Source: Amphibacillus xylanus NBRC 15112 (GTDB taxonomy: Bacteria > Bacillota > Bacilli > Bacillales > Amphibacillaceae). From it: 64,000 nucleotides of DNA. The translations under genes were made by a program, and so were the position numbers. Shown piece by piece: positions 1 through 8,549 of the stretch (positions are counted from its first letter, which is position 1; the number at the start of each line of letters is the position of its first letter). The notes under the pieces were generated by a model. The model did no database searches and had not been told where the DNA came from. It worked only from the letters and a program-made list of their open reading frames with translations. Location: the NCBI RefSeq assembly GCF_000307165.1, contig NC_018704.1, positions 1,302,001 through 1,366,000 of the forward strand, read 5' to 3'.

Positions 1-379
1 TGTTGATCTATTAATTAATGATTTTAATTTTCCAATTCAATTACGTATGGTTCCAACGGTCAGAGAAGCGGACGGTTTAGCGAAAAGTAGTAGAAATGTA
101 AATTTATCCGACGCTGAACGAAAAGAAGCGATAAATTTATATCAATCACTTTTAATCGGTAAACAAAGAATCATTGACGGCAGACATTCTATTGATAAAA
201 TAGAAAGAGACTTAACCGACTATTTAAATCAGCGTATATCTGGTAAAGTGGATTATGTTGAAATTTTAAGTTTCCCAAGCTTAGAACCAATTACAACCGA
301 TGATAAACAAGTTATAATTGCTTTAGCTGTTCAATTTAAACGCGTACGATTAATAGATAATCTTATTATTAACCTGTAA
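1..379 (+). CDS. panC: Pantothenate synthetase, C-terminal part (cut by window edge)
   Basis: Pantothenate synthetase joins pantoate and beta-alanine with ATP in the cytoplasm. The reading frame is open from base 2, so only the last 125 or so residues are present and the true start lies outside the window. The family motif PTVREADGLAKSSRN, which contributes to the ATP site, is at residues 17-31 of the visible part. The next gene, panD, starts 22 bases after the stop and makes the beta-alanine substrate, so the two are almost certainly one operon, as in B. subtilis panBCD. The pantoate-forming enzyme PanE is encoded separately near 45.8 kb. Confidence 0.95.
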   Translation, partial: VDLLINDFNFPIQLRMVPTVREADGLAKSSRNVNLSDAERKEAINLYQSLLIGKQRIIDGRHSIDKIERDLTDYLNQRISGKVDYVEILSFPSLEPITTDDKQVIIALAVQFKRVRLIDNLIINL

Positions 380-401
380 TAGTTAGATTGGGGGTCTTCC
401 T

Positions 402-788
402 ATGTTTCGGACAATGATGAAATCAAAAATTCATCAAGCACGTGTAAGTGAAGCCAATTTAAATTATGTCGGAAGTATTACAATTGATCAGGATTTACTT
501 GATGCAACTGATATTCTTCCAAATGAGAAAGTGCAAATTGTAAATAATAATAATGGGGCTCGCTTTGAGACATATGTGATTCCAGGTGAAAGAGGAAGTG
601 GCGTCATTTGTTTAAACGGTGCAGCAGCTCGACTAGCTCAAGTAGGAGATATCGTGATTATTATTGCTTATGCAATCATTTCAGATGACGAGCTACCAAG
701 TTTTACACCTAAAGTTGCACTTGTAGATGAATTTAATCGGATAGTTAAAATGATTGATACAGAACCACCATTAACAGAAACAATCTAA
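402..788 (+). CDS. panD: Aspartate 1-decarboxylase, pyruvoyl type
   Basis: Decarboxylates L-aspartate to beta-alanine for pantothenate synthesis. At 128 residues it has the normal length. The proenzyme cuts itself between Gly24 and Ser25; both are present in the sequence YVGSI, and Ser25 becomes the pyruvoyl cofactor. The conserved segment CLNGAAARL at residues 70-78 is also present. A ribosome site (GGGGGTC-like) lies just before the ATG. It follows panC directly and is the last gene of the pantothenate operon. Confidence 0.96.
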   Translation: MFRTMMKSKIHQARVSEANLNYVGSITIDQDLLDATDILPNEKVQIVNNNNGARFETYVIPGERGSGVICLNGAAARLAQVGDIVIIIAYAIISDDELPSFTPKVALVDEFNRIVKMIDTEPPLTETI

Positions 789-868
789 CATGGATAAAAT
801 AATAAACGATCAATTATTTTTATTGTTATTTATAATAAATGGTTTAATTTTTAGATGGAGTTGATTTG

Positions 869-3613
869 ATGAAGACTTTTGCGATTGTAGACTTAGAGAC
901 AACTGGTAATTCAGCACATAAAGGGGACCGAATTATTGAAGTTGCTATTGTAATTTACCGAGATGGTAAAATCATCAAGCAATATAATCAACTCATCAAT
1001 CCTGAAACACATATTTCAAGATTTATTAGCTATTTAACAGGCATCACAAATGAAACGGTCGTTGATCGACCTATTTTTTCTGAGGTCGCTCATGAGATAT
1101 ATTCGCATTTTGAAAATGTATATTTTGTTGCACATAACGTACCTTTTGATCTCGGATTTTTAAATTATGAATTAAAGAATGCAGGTTTACCTGCTATTAC
1201 TCAACCAGTTATCGACACTGTCGAGCTTAGCCGAATTTTATTGCCTCAAGCGCCAAGCTTTAAATTGGGTCATTTATCAGAGTGGCTTGGAATTTCCCAT
1301 GACGATCCACATAGAGCTTTATCAGACGCACTTGTAACAACAAAATTACTAGATTATTTATTAAAGAAATTAAACTGCTTACCGTTAACAACGATCAAGC
1401 ACTTAAAAAGACTAGCACCAGATTTTAAAAGCCAATTAAATGAAATATTGTCAGAGCAACAAGAAGCAGCAAAACAAAATAAGGCAATTAATGATCGATT
1501 TAATTATGCTTATAACATTGCATTTAAACCAATTGAAGCGAGTGTTCGAGACAATACAATAGATCAAACTCTATCATTTGGTGAGTACTTAGATACTTTG
1601 TTTAGTGAGAAATCTGAGTTAAGAAATCAAATCGCTAACTATGAGGAACGCCCTGGCCAAAAGGAAATGGCAGAGTCTATTTATCATGCATTTCAAAGTC
1701 AACAACACGCATTAATTGAAGCAGGGACTGGAACGGGTAAAACTTTAGCATATCTGATAGCTGCTTGTTATCAATCAACAAAGCAACGCCAAAAAGTATT
1801 AATTAGTACATATTTGATTCATTTACAGCAACAAATATTACTACATGAATGGCCACAATTACAGAAGGCACTCCCTTTTGAATGTGACATTGCCGTATTA
1901 AAAGGGAAAGATCATTATATAAATCTGGCCAAGTTTAGCCAAGCACTACATGAAGAGAGTTATAATTATGATCAAGTGCTAACAAAAGCTATTTTACTTA
2001 TCTGGTTGACCGAAACTAATACGGGAGATATTGATGAAATTCAATTGCCGGCTAGTGGAGAACAACTATTTAAACGGATTTCAGCTAGAAATCAAGTACA
2101 ACATGTTAAACAAGATTCATATGAAAATATTTATTATCAAACAGCGCGTAAAAAAGCAGAAACTGCCGATGTATTAATCATAAATCACTCATTATTAGCT
2201 GATGCAATGAAGCAAGATGATGGTATTATTCAATCTCACGATCATCTGATTGTCGATGAAGCACATCATTTGGAACGGGTTGTGGCAAATCATTATGGCT
2301 TACAAATTAATTCAATTGTTTATCATAAGAAGCTTAAATCTATTGAGCACTTTATCGAGAATAGTTTAATTGAAAATAACCAAATTAAGCGAAGCTTGCA
2401 AAATTTCGTTAATGTGGCAATTGAATCAAGTGAATTATTATTTAATTTTCTATTTCATTACGTTGATAAGTATAAAAAGAATAATTCTAGTAAAAATGAG
2501 TTAGGTCGATCTCAAGTTTTAATCGAAAATAAAGACCATTCTGATTGGCTCCTAATTATTGAAATGGCAGAACGGTTAGAATTTGCTTTATATGATTTAA
2601 TTAGGCAGCTTGATCAACTGAATTTCAATGATTTAAATCAAGCGCGGAAAATTTTATTTACTGAGGATTTGCTAACTATGAAAAACTCAATTAGCGAATT
2701 TTTCAGATCAAATGTATTCAATAAACAAGTTAAATGGATTGAAACTGAACGACTAGGAACGCAGAAAGTCGTCTATTTATATCAACAACCACTCAATACG
2801 AATCAAATCATTGCTGATGATTTAAATAATCGAATAAAGAGCATTGTTTACTTAAGTGCATCATTATCAGTATCAGGGAATTTTGATTTTATCAAGAATG
2901 AGCTAGGTTTGAATAATCAGCATTTATTGGAGTCAAATATAATCTCACCATTTCCATTTCATGAGCAAGTTCAACTCTTAATTCCAAACGATTTCCCAAT
3001 TGCTGATTATGAAAATTTTGATCCTTTTATTGAGGCAACTTGTGAATTAATCTTTACAATGGCTGATATAACAAGTGGTCGTATGCTTATTTTATTTAAT
3101 TCTTATGATATGCTTAGAAAAGCCTATTACTTATTAAAAGAAATATTTGATGAGCAGTACTTATTAATTGCGCAAGGTATTACAAGTGGAAGTCATGAAC
3201 GTCTTAAAAAGAACTTTCAAAGTTTTGATAAGTCAATTCTACTTGGTACAAATGCCTTTTGGGAAGGGTTAGACATACCTGGAGATGATTTATCTGTTGT
3301 GATGATGGTTAGATTACCTTTTGAATCACCTAATCACCCAATTGTAAATCAGAAACATCAACTTATTGCTGAAAATGGAAAAAATCCATTTGTATCATAT
3401 TCACTTCCTAAAGCAGTTATTCGGTTTAAACAAGGTTTTGGTCGATTAATTCGTTCACAATCTGACCGTGGGATAATAGTTGTCTGTGATGATCGAATTA
3501 TGACAAAAAGATATGGTAAAGCATTTACAGACTCGATCCCTAATGTACCTATCCATCATCGTCGAACAAATGAATTATTGGATATAACAAATGATTGGTT
3601 TTTTAACAATTAA
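869..3613 (+). CDS. dinG: DinG-family helicase with N-terminal 3'-5' exonuclease domain
   Basis: Long Firmicutes form of DinG, 914 residues. A DnaQ-like exonuclease domain occupies about residues 1-170, with the first acidic motif DLETTG at 8-13. An XPD-like superfamily 2 helicase follows, with Walker A (EAGTGTGKT) near 284-292 and a DEAHH box near 463. I chose the ATG at 869 because a GGAG ribosome site sits eight bases upstream; an in-frame TTG directly precedes it. The cysteines that bind the Fe-S cluster in E. coli DinG are not evident, as is usual for the Bacillus-type protein, which acts mainly as an exonuclease. Place and order match B. subtilis (panD-dinG-ypmB-aspB). Confidence 0.93.
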   Translation: MKTFAIVDLETTGNSAHKGDRIIEVAIVIYRDGKIIKQYNQLINPETHISRFISYLTGITNETVVDRPIFSEVAHEIYSHFENVYFVAHNVPFDLGFLNYELKNAGLPAITQPVIDTVELSRILLPQAPSFKLGHLSEWLGISHDDPHRALSDALVTTKLLDYLLKKLNCLPLTTIKHLKRLAPDFKSQLNEILSEQQEAAKQNKAINDRFNYAYNIAFKPIEASVRDNTIDQTLSFGEYLDTLFSEKSELRNQIANYEERPGQKEMAESIYHAFQSQQHALIEAGTGTGKTLAYLIAACYQSTKQRQKVLISTYLIHLQQQILLHEWPQLQKALPFECDIAVLKGKDHYINLAKFSQALHEESYNYDQVLTKAILLIWLTETNTGDIDEIQLPASGEQLFKRISARNQVQHVKQDSYENIYYQTARKKAETADVLIINHSLLADAMKQDDGIIQSHDHLIVDEAHHLERVVANHYGLQINSIVYHKKLKSIEHFIENSLIENNQIKRSLQNFVNVAIESSELLFNFLFHYVDKYKKNNSSKNELGRSQVLIENKDHSDWLLIIEMAERLEFALYDLIRQLDQLNFNDLNQARKILFTEDLLTMKNSISEFFRSNVFNKQVKWIETERLGTQKVVYLYQQPLNTNQIIADDLNNRIKSIVYLSASLSVSGNFDFIKNELGLNNQHLLESNIISPFPFHEQVQLLIPNDFPIADYENFDPFIEATCELIFTMADITSGRMLILFNSYDMLRKAYYLLKEIFDEQYLLIAQGITSGSHERLKKNFQSFDKSILLGTNAFWEGLDIPGDDLSVVMMVRLPFESPNHPIVNQKHQLIAENGKNPFVSYSLPKAVIRFKQGFGRLIRSQSDRGIIVVCDDRIMTKRYGKAFTDSIPNVPIHHRRTNELLDITNDWFFNN

Positions 3614-3707
3614 CGATCAATTGTTAAGTATCCCATATTCATTTAGTTTTTTACTGCGAACAAGAAAAAAACTGTTATAATATAATAGGATTAACTGACA
3701 AGTCGAT

Positions 3708-3771
3708 TTGCTTTAAATTAATACTAGGAATATTAAATGATCGTAGCTAGATTTAATATAATTCAAAGCAA
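3708..3771 (+). other. Long-range inverted repeat in the ypmB-aspB leader
   Basis: TTGCTTTAAATT at 3708-3719 pairs with AATTCAAAGCAA at 3760-3771 (11 of 12 positions), enclosing about 40 AT-rich bases. A TATAAT box lies near 3676, so the repeat would fall within the 5' leader of the ypmB-aspB transcript. No poly-T run follows, so it is not a simple terminator. Its role is unknown. Confidence 0.35.
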
Positions 3772-3820
3772 GACTAAGATCACATTTTGATCAAAAATAT
3801 GAAAAAGAGTTGGTAAGACT

Positions 3821-4357
3821 ATGATTAATCATACCGATCAATCGATCAAAATCAATCGCTTGAAAATATTTATTGGACTTCTTATAGGCATTGTAGTTAT
3901 GTTGCTTGCATACTGTATCTATTTATATCAATACATTAATCAATCAAAAGCTGACATGTTCGACAACACATTAGCCCGGGTCAATAATGAATTGAAACTA
4001 GATTCTATTAAGCAGATTTCACGCTACCATGGTACCGTTTTTTATCATGTCGTGGAAGCTGAAACAATAGATAATGAAGCAATTGTAGTTTTTGTTGATC
4101 AGACTGATGAGTTAAAAGAATTAATTGTTTATTCAAAATCTGATTGGATCGCTGACAATGATATTATCAATCAGTGGAAATTAGATGTGAATTACCAAGA
4201 AATTTATCATATCCAATATGGATTAAGAGATGATATTCCGTTATTAGAGATAGTTTATCTTGATCAAAATAATCGACTCAGCTATGATTATTATCGATTA
4301 GAAAATGGCGAGTATGATAGTGGTATATCATTTGCAAATAAATCAAATTACAGGTAG
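3821..4357 (+). CDS. ypmB: YpmB-like membrane-anchored protein (DUF5590)
   Basis: 178-residue protein with one N-terminal membrane segment (about residues 15-36: FIGLLIGIVVMLLAYCIYLY) followed by an extracytoplasmic domain. Length, topology and position between dinG and aspB match B. subtilis YpmB, a DUF5590/PepSY-like protein of unknown function. The small gene ypmA, which lies before ypmB in B. subtilis, is not visible here. aspB begins eight bases after the stop, so the two are probably cotranscribed. Confidence 0.8.
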   Translation: MINHTDQSIKINRLKIFIGLLIGIVVMLLAYCIYLYQYINQSKADMFDNTLARVNNELKLDSIKQISRYHGTVFYHVVEAETIDNEAIVVFVDQTDELKELIVYSKSDWIADNDIINQWKLDVNYQEIYHIQYGLRDDIPLLEIVYLDQNNRLSYDYYRLENGEYDSGISFANKSNYR

Positions 4358-4365
4358 GTGATCCC

Positions 4366-5550
4366 ATGGAATTATCAAATCGAGTACAAACTTTAACACC
4401 TTCTTCAACACTAGCTATTACAGGAAAGGCTAAGGCTCTTAAAGATGCAGGACATGATGTGATTGGTTTAGGTGCTGGTGAACCAGATTTCAACACACCA
4501 GATTATATAATTGAAGCAGCTGAGTATGCAATGAAAAATGGCCTAACACGATACACGCCTTCAGGAGGTATCCTTGAGCTTCGGGAGGCAATAGTAAATA
4601 AAATGCTAAGAGATCATCAGCTTAGCTATCAGCCAGAACAAGTTATTGTAACAACTGGAGCGAAACACGCTTTATTCACACTTTTTCAGGTGTTATTAAA
4701 CAAAGGGGACGAAGTGATTGTACCTGCCCCATACTGGGTAAGTTATACAGAACAAATTAAATTAGCAGAGGGTACTCCAGTTATTGTTGATTGTTTAGAA
4801 TCAAATGATTACAAACTGTCAGCAGAACAGTTGGAAGCTGTCATAACTGATAAGACTAAAGCGCTCATTATTAATTCACCAAATAACCCAACTGGTATGA
4901 TGTATTCAGAGGCTGAACTAAAAGCTATTGGTGAGGTTTGCTTAAAACATAATTTAATGATTATCTCTGATGAGATTTATGAAAAATTAACTTATACAGA
5001 TCGACCACATGTTTCAATCGCACAATTATCAGACGAATTAAAACAACAAACAATAGTAATCAATGGCGTATCTAAGTCTCATGCCATGACTGGATGGCGT
5101 ATTGGTTACGCTTGTGGAGATTCGAAAATCATTAAAGCAATGACAAACTATGCATCACATTCAACATCGAATCCAACGACAATTTCACAATATGGTGCAT
5201 TAGCAGCATATCAGGCAAATGACGATGAGATTGAGTTAATGAAAAAATCATTTAAAGACAGATTAGAACAAGGTTATGAAATGCTGAATAAACTGCCAGG
5301 ATTTAAATGTATTAAACCACAAGGTGCATTTTATTTATTCCCAAATGTGACTGAAGCATTAAAATTAACTGGTTTTAACAATGTTGATGATTTTGCAGCA
5401 GCGATACTTGAAGAAGAGAAAGTTGCGATCATTCCAGGGTCAGGCTTTGGAGCACCAAATAATGTTCGTTTATCGTATGCAACAGACTTAGACCAACTTT
5501 TAGAAGCAATTAAACGAATTGAGCGATTTTTACTAAATAATCAAAAGTAA
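4366..5550 (+). CDS. aspB: Aspartate aminotransferase, class I (PLP-dependent)
   Basis: Transfers the amino group between aspartate and 2-oxoglutarate, feeding asparagine, lysine and nucleotide synthesis. 394 residues, the normal length for the Bacillus AspB subgroup. Visible motifs: GLGAGEPDFNTP near the N-terminus, NSPNNPTG before the PLP-binding part, and SKSHAMTGWRIGY, where the lysine forms the Schiff base with PLP. A GGTAGGTG ribosome site precedes the ATG. asnS follows within 40 bases, as in B. subtilis. Confidence 0.95.
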   Translation: MELSNRVQTLTPSSTLAITGKAKALKDAGHDVIGLGAGEPDFNTPDYIIEAAEYAMKNGLTRYTPSGGILELREAIVNKMLRDHQLSYQPEQVIVTTGAKHALFTLFQVLLNKGDEVIVPAPYWVSYTEQIKLAEGTPVIVDCLESNDYKLSAEQLEAVITDKTKALIINSPNNPTGMMYSEAELKAIGEVCLKHNLMIISDEIYEKLTYTDRPHVSIAQLSDELKQQTIVINGVSKSHAMTGWRIGYACGDSKIIKAMTNYASHSTSNPTTISQYGALAAYQANDDEIELMKKSFKDRLEQGYEMLNKLPGFKCIKPQGAFYLFPNVTEALKLTGFNNVDDFAAAILEEEKVAIIPGSGFGAPNNVRLSYATDLDQLLEAIKRIERFLLNNQK

Positions 5551-5589
5551 TGATTGTATAGAATCAATAATGTTTTGGAGGAAGAACTA

Positions 5590-6882
5590 GTGAAAACAAC
5601 AATTAATCAAGTAAAAAATTATCTAAACAAAGAAGTAACAATTGGTGGTTGGCTTGCCAATAAAAGATCAAGTGGAAAAATTGCATTTTTACAATTACGT
5701 GATGGAACAGGATTTATCCAAGGAGTTGTTGTAAAAGCTGAAGTGACAGAAGAAGTATTTACAATTGCAAAAGGATTATCACAAGAATCATCAGTATATG
5801 TTACTGGTACAATTGTAGAGGATACACGTTCACCATTCGGCTATGAAATGCAAGTGAAAAATATCGAAGTGATCCATGAAGCTGTTGATTATCCAATCAC
5901 ACCAAAAGAGCATGGAACAGAATTCTTAATGGATCATCGTCATCTATGGTTACGATCAAAGAGACAGCATGCCGTAATGAAAATTAGAAATGAAATTATT
6001 CGTGCAACTTATGAATTCTTTAATGATAATGGCTTTATCAAAATCGATCCACCAATTTTAACTGCTACATCTGCCGAAGGAACAACAGACTTATTCCATA
6101 CAGAGTACTTTGATCAAGAGGCATATTTATCTCAAAGTGGACAATTATACTTAGAAGCAGCGGCAATGGCGTTTGGTAAAGTTTTCTCATTTGGTCCAAC
6201 ATTCCGAGCAGAAAAATCAAAAACACGTCGCCATTTAATTGAGTTTTGGATGATGGAACCAGAGATGGCGTTTGTTGAGCATGAAGAGAGTTTAGAGGTC
6301 CAAGAAAATTATATTACGTATATTGCTCAATCAGTACTAAAAAATTGTGAATTAGAATTAAAAACACTTGATAGAGATCTTGATAAACTGAAAAACATTC
6401 AAGCACCTTTCCCAAGAATCACTTATGATGAAGCAATTAAGATCTTGAAAGAAAAAGGCTTCGATGACATTGAGTGGGGAGATGACTTTGGTGCACCACA
6501 TGAAACAGCAATTTCTGAAGACTTTGATAAACCAGTGTTTATTACACACTACCCAGCTGAATTAAAGGCATTTTACATGAAACCAGATCCAGAACGACCA
6601 GAAGTCGTTTTATGTGCAGACTTAATTGCACCAGAAGGCTACGGAGAAATTATCGGTGGCTCACAACGAATTGATGATTTTGAATTGATGGAAGAACGCT
6701 ATCAAACACATAACTTAACTGGTGAATCGTACCAGTGGTATCTAGAGTTACGTAAATACGGTAGTGTACCACATTCAGGTTTCGGGGTCGGTTTAGAGAG
6801 AACTGTTGCTTGGTTCTCAGGAGTGAAACACGTACGTGAAACGATTCCATTCCCAAGATTATTAAACAGATTATATCCATAA
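5590..6882 (+). CDS. asnS: Asparaginyl-tRNA synthetase
   Basis: Class IIb aminoacyl-tRNA synthetase charging tRNA-Asn. I place the start at the GTG at 5590, five bases after a TTTGGAGGAAG ribosome site. This gives 430 residues, the usual Bacillus length; earlier in-frame codons would add 12 unlikely residues. An N-terminal OB-fold anticodon domain ([24 protein letters not shown] split over residues 17-40) is followed by the catalytic core, with [16 protein letters not shown] as motif 2 and [10 protein letters not shown] as motif 3. It follows aspB closely and ends in a clear terminator. Confidence 0.95.
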   Translation: MKTTINQVKNYLNKEVTIGGWLANKRSSGKIAFLQLRDGTGFIQGVVVKAEVTEEVFTIAKGLSQESSVYVTGTIVEDTRSPFGYEMQVKNIEVIHEAVDYPITPKEHGTEFLMDHRHLWLRSKRQHAVMKIRNEIIRATYEFFNDNGFIKIDPPILTATSAEGTTDLFHTEYFDQEAYLSQSGQLYLEAAAMAFGKVFSFGPTFRAEKSKTRRHLIEFWMMEPEMAFVEHEESLEVQENYITYIAQSVLKNCELELKTLDRDLDKLKNIQAPFPRITYDEAIKILKEKGFDDIEWGDDFGAPHETAISEDFDKPVFITHYPAELKAFYMKPDPERPEVVLCADLIAPEGYGEIIGGSQRIDDFELMEERYQTHNLTGESYQWYLELRKYGSVPHSGFGVGLERTVAWFSGVKHVRETIPFPRLLNRLYP

Positions 6883-6902
6883 AAATAAAATGTATTATCT
6901 AG

Positions 6903-6938
6903 CGCTAGTGAGTGATTAAATCATTCTCTAGCGTTTTT
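6903..6938 (+). terminator. Rho-independent terminator after asnS
   Basis: CGCTAG at 6903-6908 pairs with CTAGCG at 6928-6933, with further pairing inside the arms, then TTTTTAT. It ends the ypmB-aspB-asnS transcript. Confidence 0.85.
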
Positions 6939-7016
6939 ATATAATTCTCAAACAGGAGCTTGTCAATATAGTTCTTTAATCAGAAGATGTGATAGAATGG
7001 GGGAGAGGTGACAATT

Positions 7017-7703
7017 ATGAATGAATTATATCAATTAGTGCTGTCAGATCAAATGATGATACCAAAAACATTATTTCTAAAATATAAATATTTATCAATT
7101 GATGAAGAGGAGTTAGCTGTAATCTTACATATTCATCGATTTAGTCAAGAGGGAGTCCATTTCCCAACTCCATACAAACTTGCAGAATTAATGTCAATTG
7201 ACGAACAGAAATGTAGTCAAATCCTTAGACAGCTGATTCAAAAAGATTTACTAACAATTATAGAATTTCATACAGAAAATGATATCGTAAATGAACGTTA
7301 TTCATTAGAGCCATTGTGGAAAAAATTATATCAAAAACAACAAGAACCGAAAGAAACGATTGATACAAGTGATCAATTAATGAATATTTTTGTTTTATTT
7401 GAACAGGAATTTGGTCGTCCATTATCACCATTTGAAATTGAGACGATTAATATATGGCTAGATGATGAAGTACTTGAACCAAGCTTAATAAAGGCAGCTT
7501 TAAGAGAGGCTGTTTTGATGAATAAATTAAACTTTAGATACATTGATCGGATTTTGAGTGAATGGTCAAGAAAGGGAATTTGTACAGTTGACCAGGCAAG
7601 AGAACACTCTAAACAGTTTCGACAAGCACAACAAAATCCTCAAAGCATCAGACCAAAAGCTGATCCATCAATTTACTATAATTGGCTAGAAGAAGAGGAT
7701 TAA
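7017..7703 (+). CDS. dnaD: DNA replication initiation protein DnaD
   Basis: Primosomal protein that helps DnaA/DnaB-type loading of the replicative helicase in Firmicutes. 228 residues, near the 232 of B. subtilis. The N-terminal winged-helix DDBH1 domain covers about residues 1-110. The C-terminal DDBH2 domain (about 120-205) contains FEQEFGRPLSPFEIETI and ends in the family YxxxIL-type segment FRYIDRILSEW. I chose the ATG at 7017 over the GTG at 7008 because the GAGAGGTG ribosome site overlaps the GTG. nth follows with 23 bases between. Confidence 0.93.
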   Translation: MNELYQLVLSDQMMIPKTLFLKYKYLSIDEEELAVILHIHRFSQEGVHFPTPYKLAELMSIDEQKCSQILRQLIQKDLLTIIEFHTENDIVNERYSLEPLWKKLYQKQQEPKETIDTSDQLMNIFVLFEQEFGRPLSPFEIETINIWLDDEVLEPSLIKAALREAVLMNKLNFRYIDRILSEWSRKGICTVDQAREHSKQFRQAQQNPQSIRPKADPSIYYNWLEEED

Positions 7704-7726
7704 CAGTATTTTTAAGGAGAGAACCG

Positions 7727-8383
7727 ATGCTAAATTTAAAGCAAATTCGTTATTGTCTAGACGTAATGACTGAAATGTTTCCAAATGCAGCGTGTGAACT
7801 CGTACATGATAATCCATTTGAACTATTAGTTGCGGTAGTTTTATCTGCTCAAGCAACTGATGAACACGTTAATAAGGTAACTAAAGACTTATTTAAAAAA
7901 TATAAAACGCCATATGATTATATATCAGTACCACTAGAAGAATTACAACAAGATATTAAGTCAATCGGATTATTTAGGAATAAAGCAAAGAATATCCAAA
8001 AGCTGTCCGAGACATTAATAAATGAATATAATGGACAAGTACCTCAAACCTTTGAAGAATTAGAATCGTTAGCCGGAGTAGGGCGTAAAACAGCTAATGT
8101 CGTTCTATCTGTAGCATTTGGTGTCCCTGCAATTGCGGTCGATACACATGTTGAAAGAGTTACAAAACGTTTAGGTATTTGTCGCTGGAAGGATACACCG
8201 CTCGAAGTTGAAAAGACTTTAATGCGAAAAGTTCCAAAAGAGGAGTGGAGTGCAACGCATCATCGACTAATCTTTTTTGGACGTTATCATTGTAAAGCGA
8301 GAACACCTAACTGCGATGATTGTGAATTACTAAGTCTCTGTCGTGAAGGTCAGAAAAGAATGAGACAAAAAGAGAATAATTAA
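7727..8383 (+). CDS. nth: Endonuclease III (DNA glycosylase/AP lyase)
   Basis: Removes oxidised pyrimidines and cuts at abasic sites in base-excision repair. 218 residues. The helix-hairpin-helix LAGVGRKTANVV carries the catalytic lysine, and VDTHVERV carries the catalytic aspartate. The C-terminal 4Fe-4S loop has the exact C-x6-C-x2-C-x5-C spacing (CKARTPNCDDCELLSLC). The ATG at 7727 follows an AAGGAG site. In B. subtilis ypoC comes next; it is missing here, and the strand changes to ponA. Confidence 0.96.
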   Translation: MLNLKQIRYCLDVMTEMFPNAACELVHDNPFELLVAVVLSAQATDEHVNKVTKDLFKKYKTPYDYISVPLEELQQDIKSIGLFRNKAKNIQKLSETLINEYNGQVPQTFEELESLAGVGRKTANVVLSVAFGVPAIAVDTHVERVTKRLGICRWKDTPLEVEKTLMRKVPKEEWSATHHRLIFFGRYHCKARTPNCDDCELLSLCREGQKRMRQKENN

Positions 8384-8472
8384 TAATATTTTCTCATGTA
8401 TATTGATAAAATAAGTTGGCAAAAGAAAATAATCCAAGTGTTAAAAGTATTTTTAATCATTTATACAAAAAT

Positions 8473-8509
8473 AAAACATCTCGACTGAAAGTTTAGTCGA
8501 GATGTTTTT
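8473..8509. terminator. Bidirectional terminator between nth and ponA
   Basis: AAAACATCTCGACT at 8473-8486 and AGTCGAGATGTTTT at 8495-8508 form a strong hairpin with A and T tracts on both flanks, placed between convergent genes. Confidence 0.9.
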
Positions 8510-8549
8510 ATTGATTTATATCATATATTTAAGCGAGTTTGATAATAAG

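Noticed and set aside
3602-3626. Inverted repeat TTAACAATT / AATTGTTAA at the dinG stop
   Set aside because: No T run follows, so I do not call it a terminator; AT-rich repeats of this size are frequent here.
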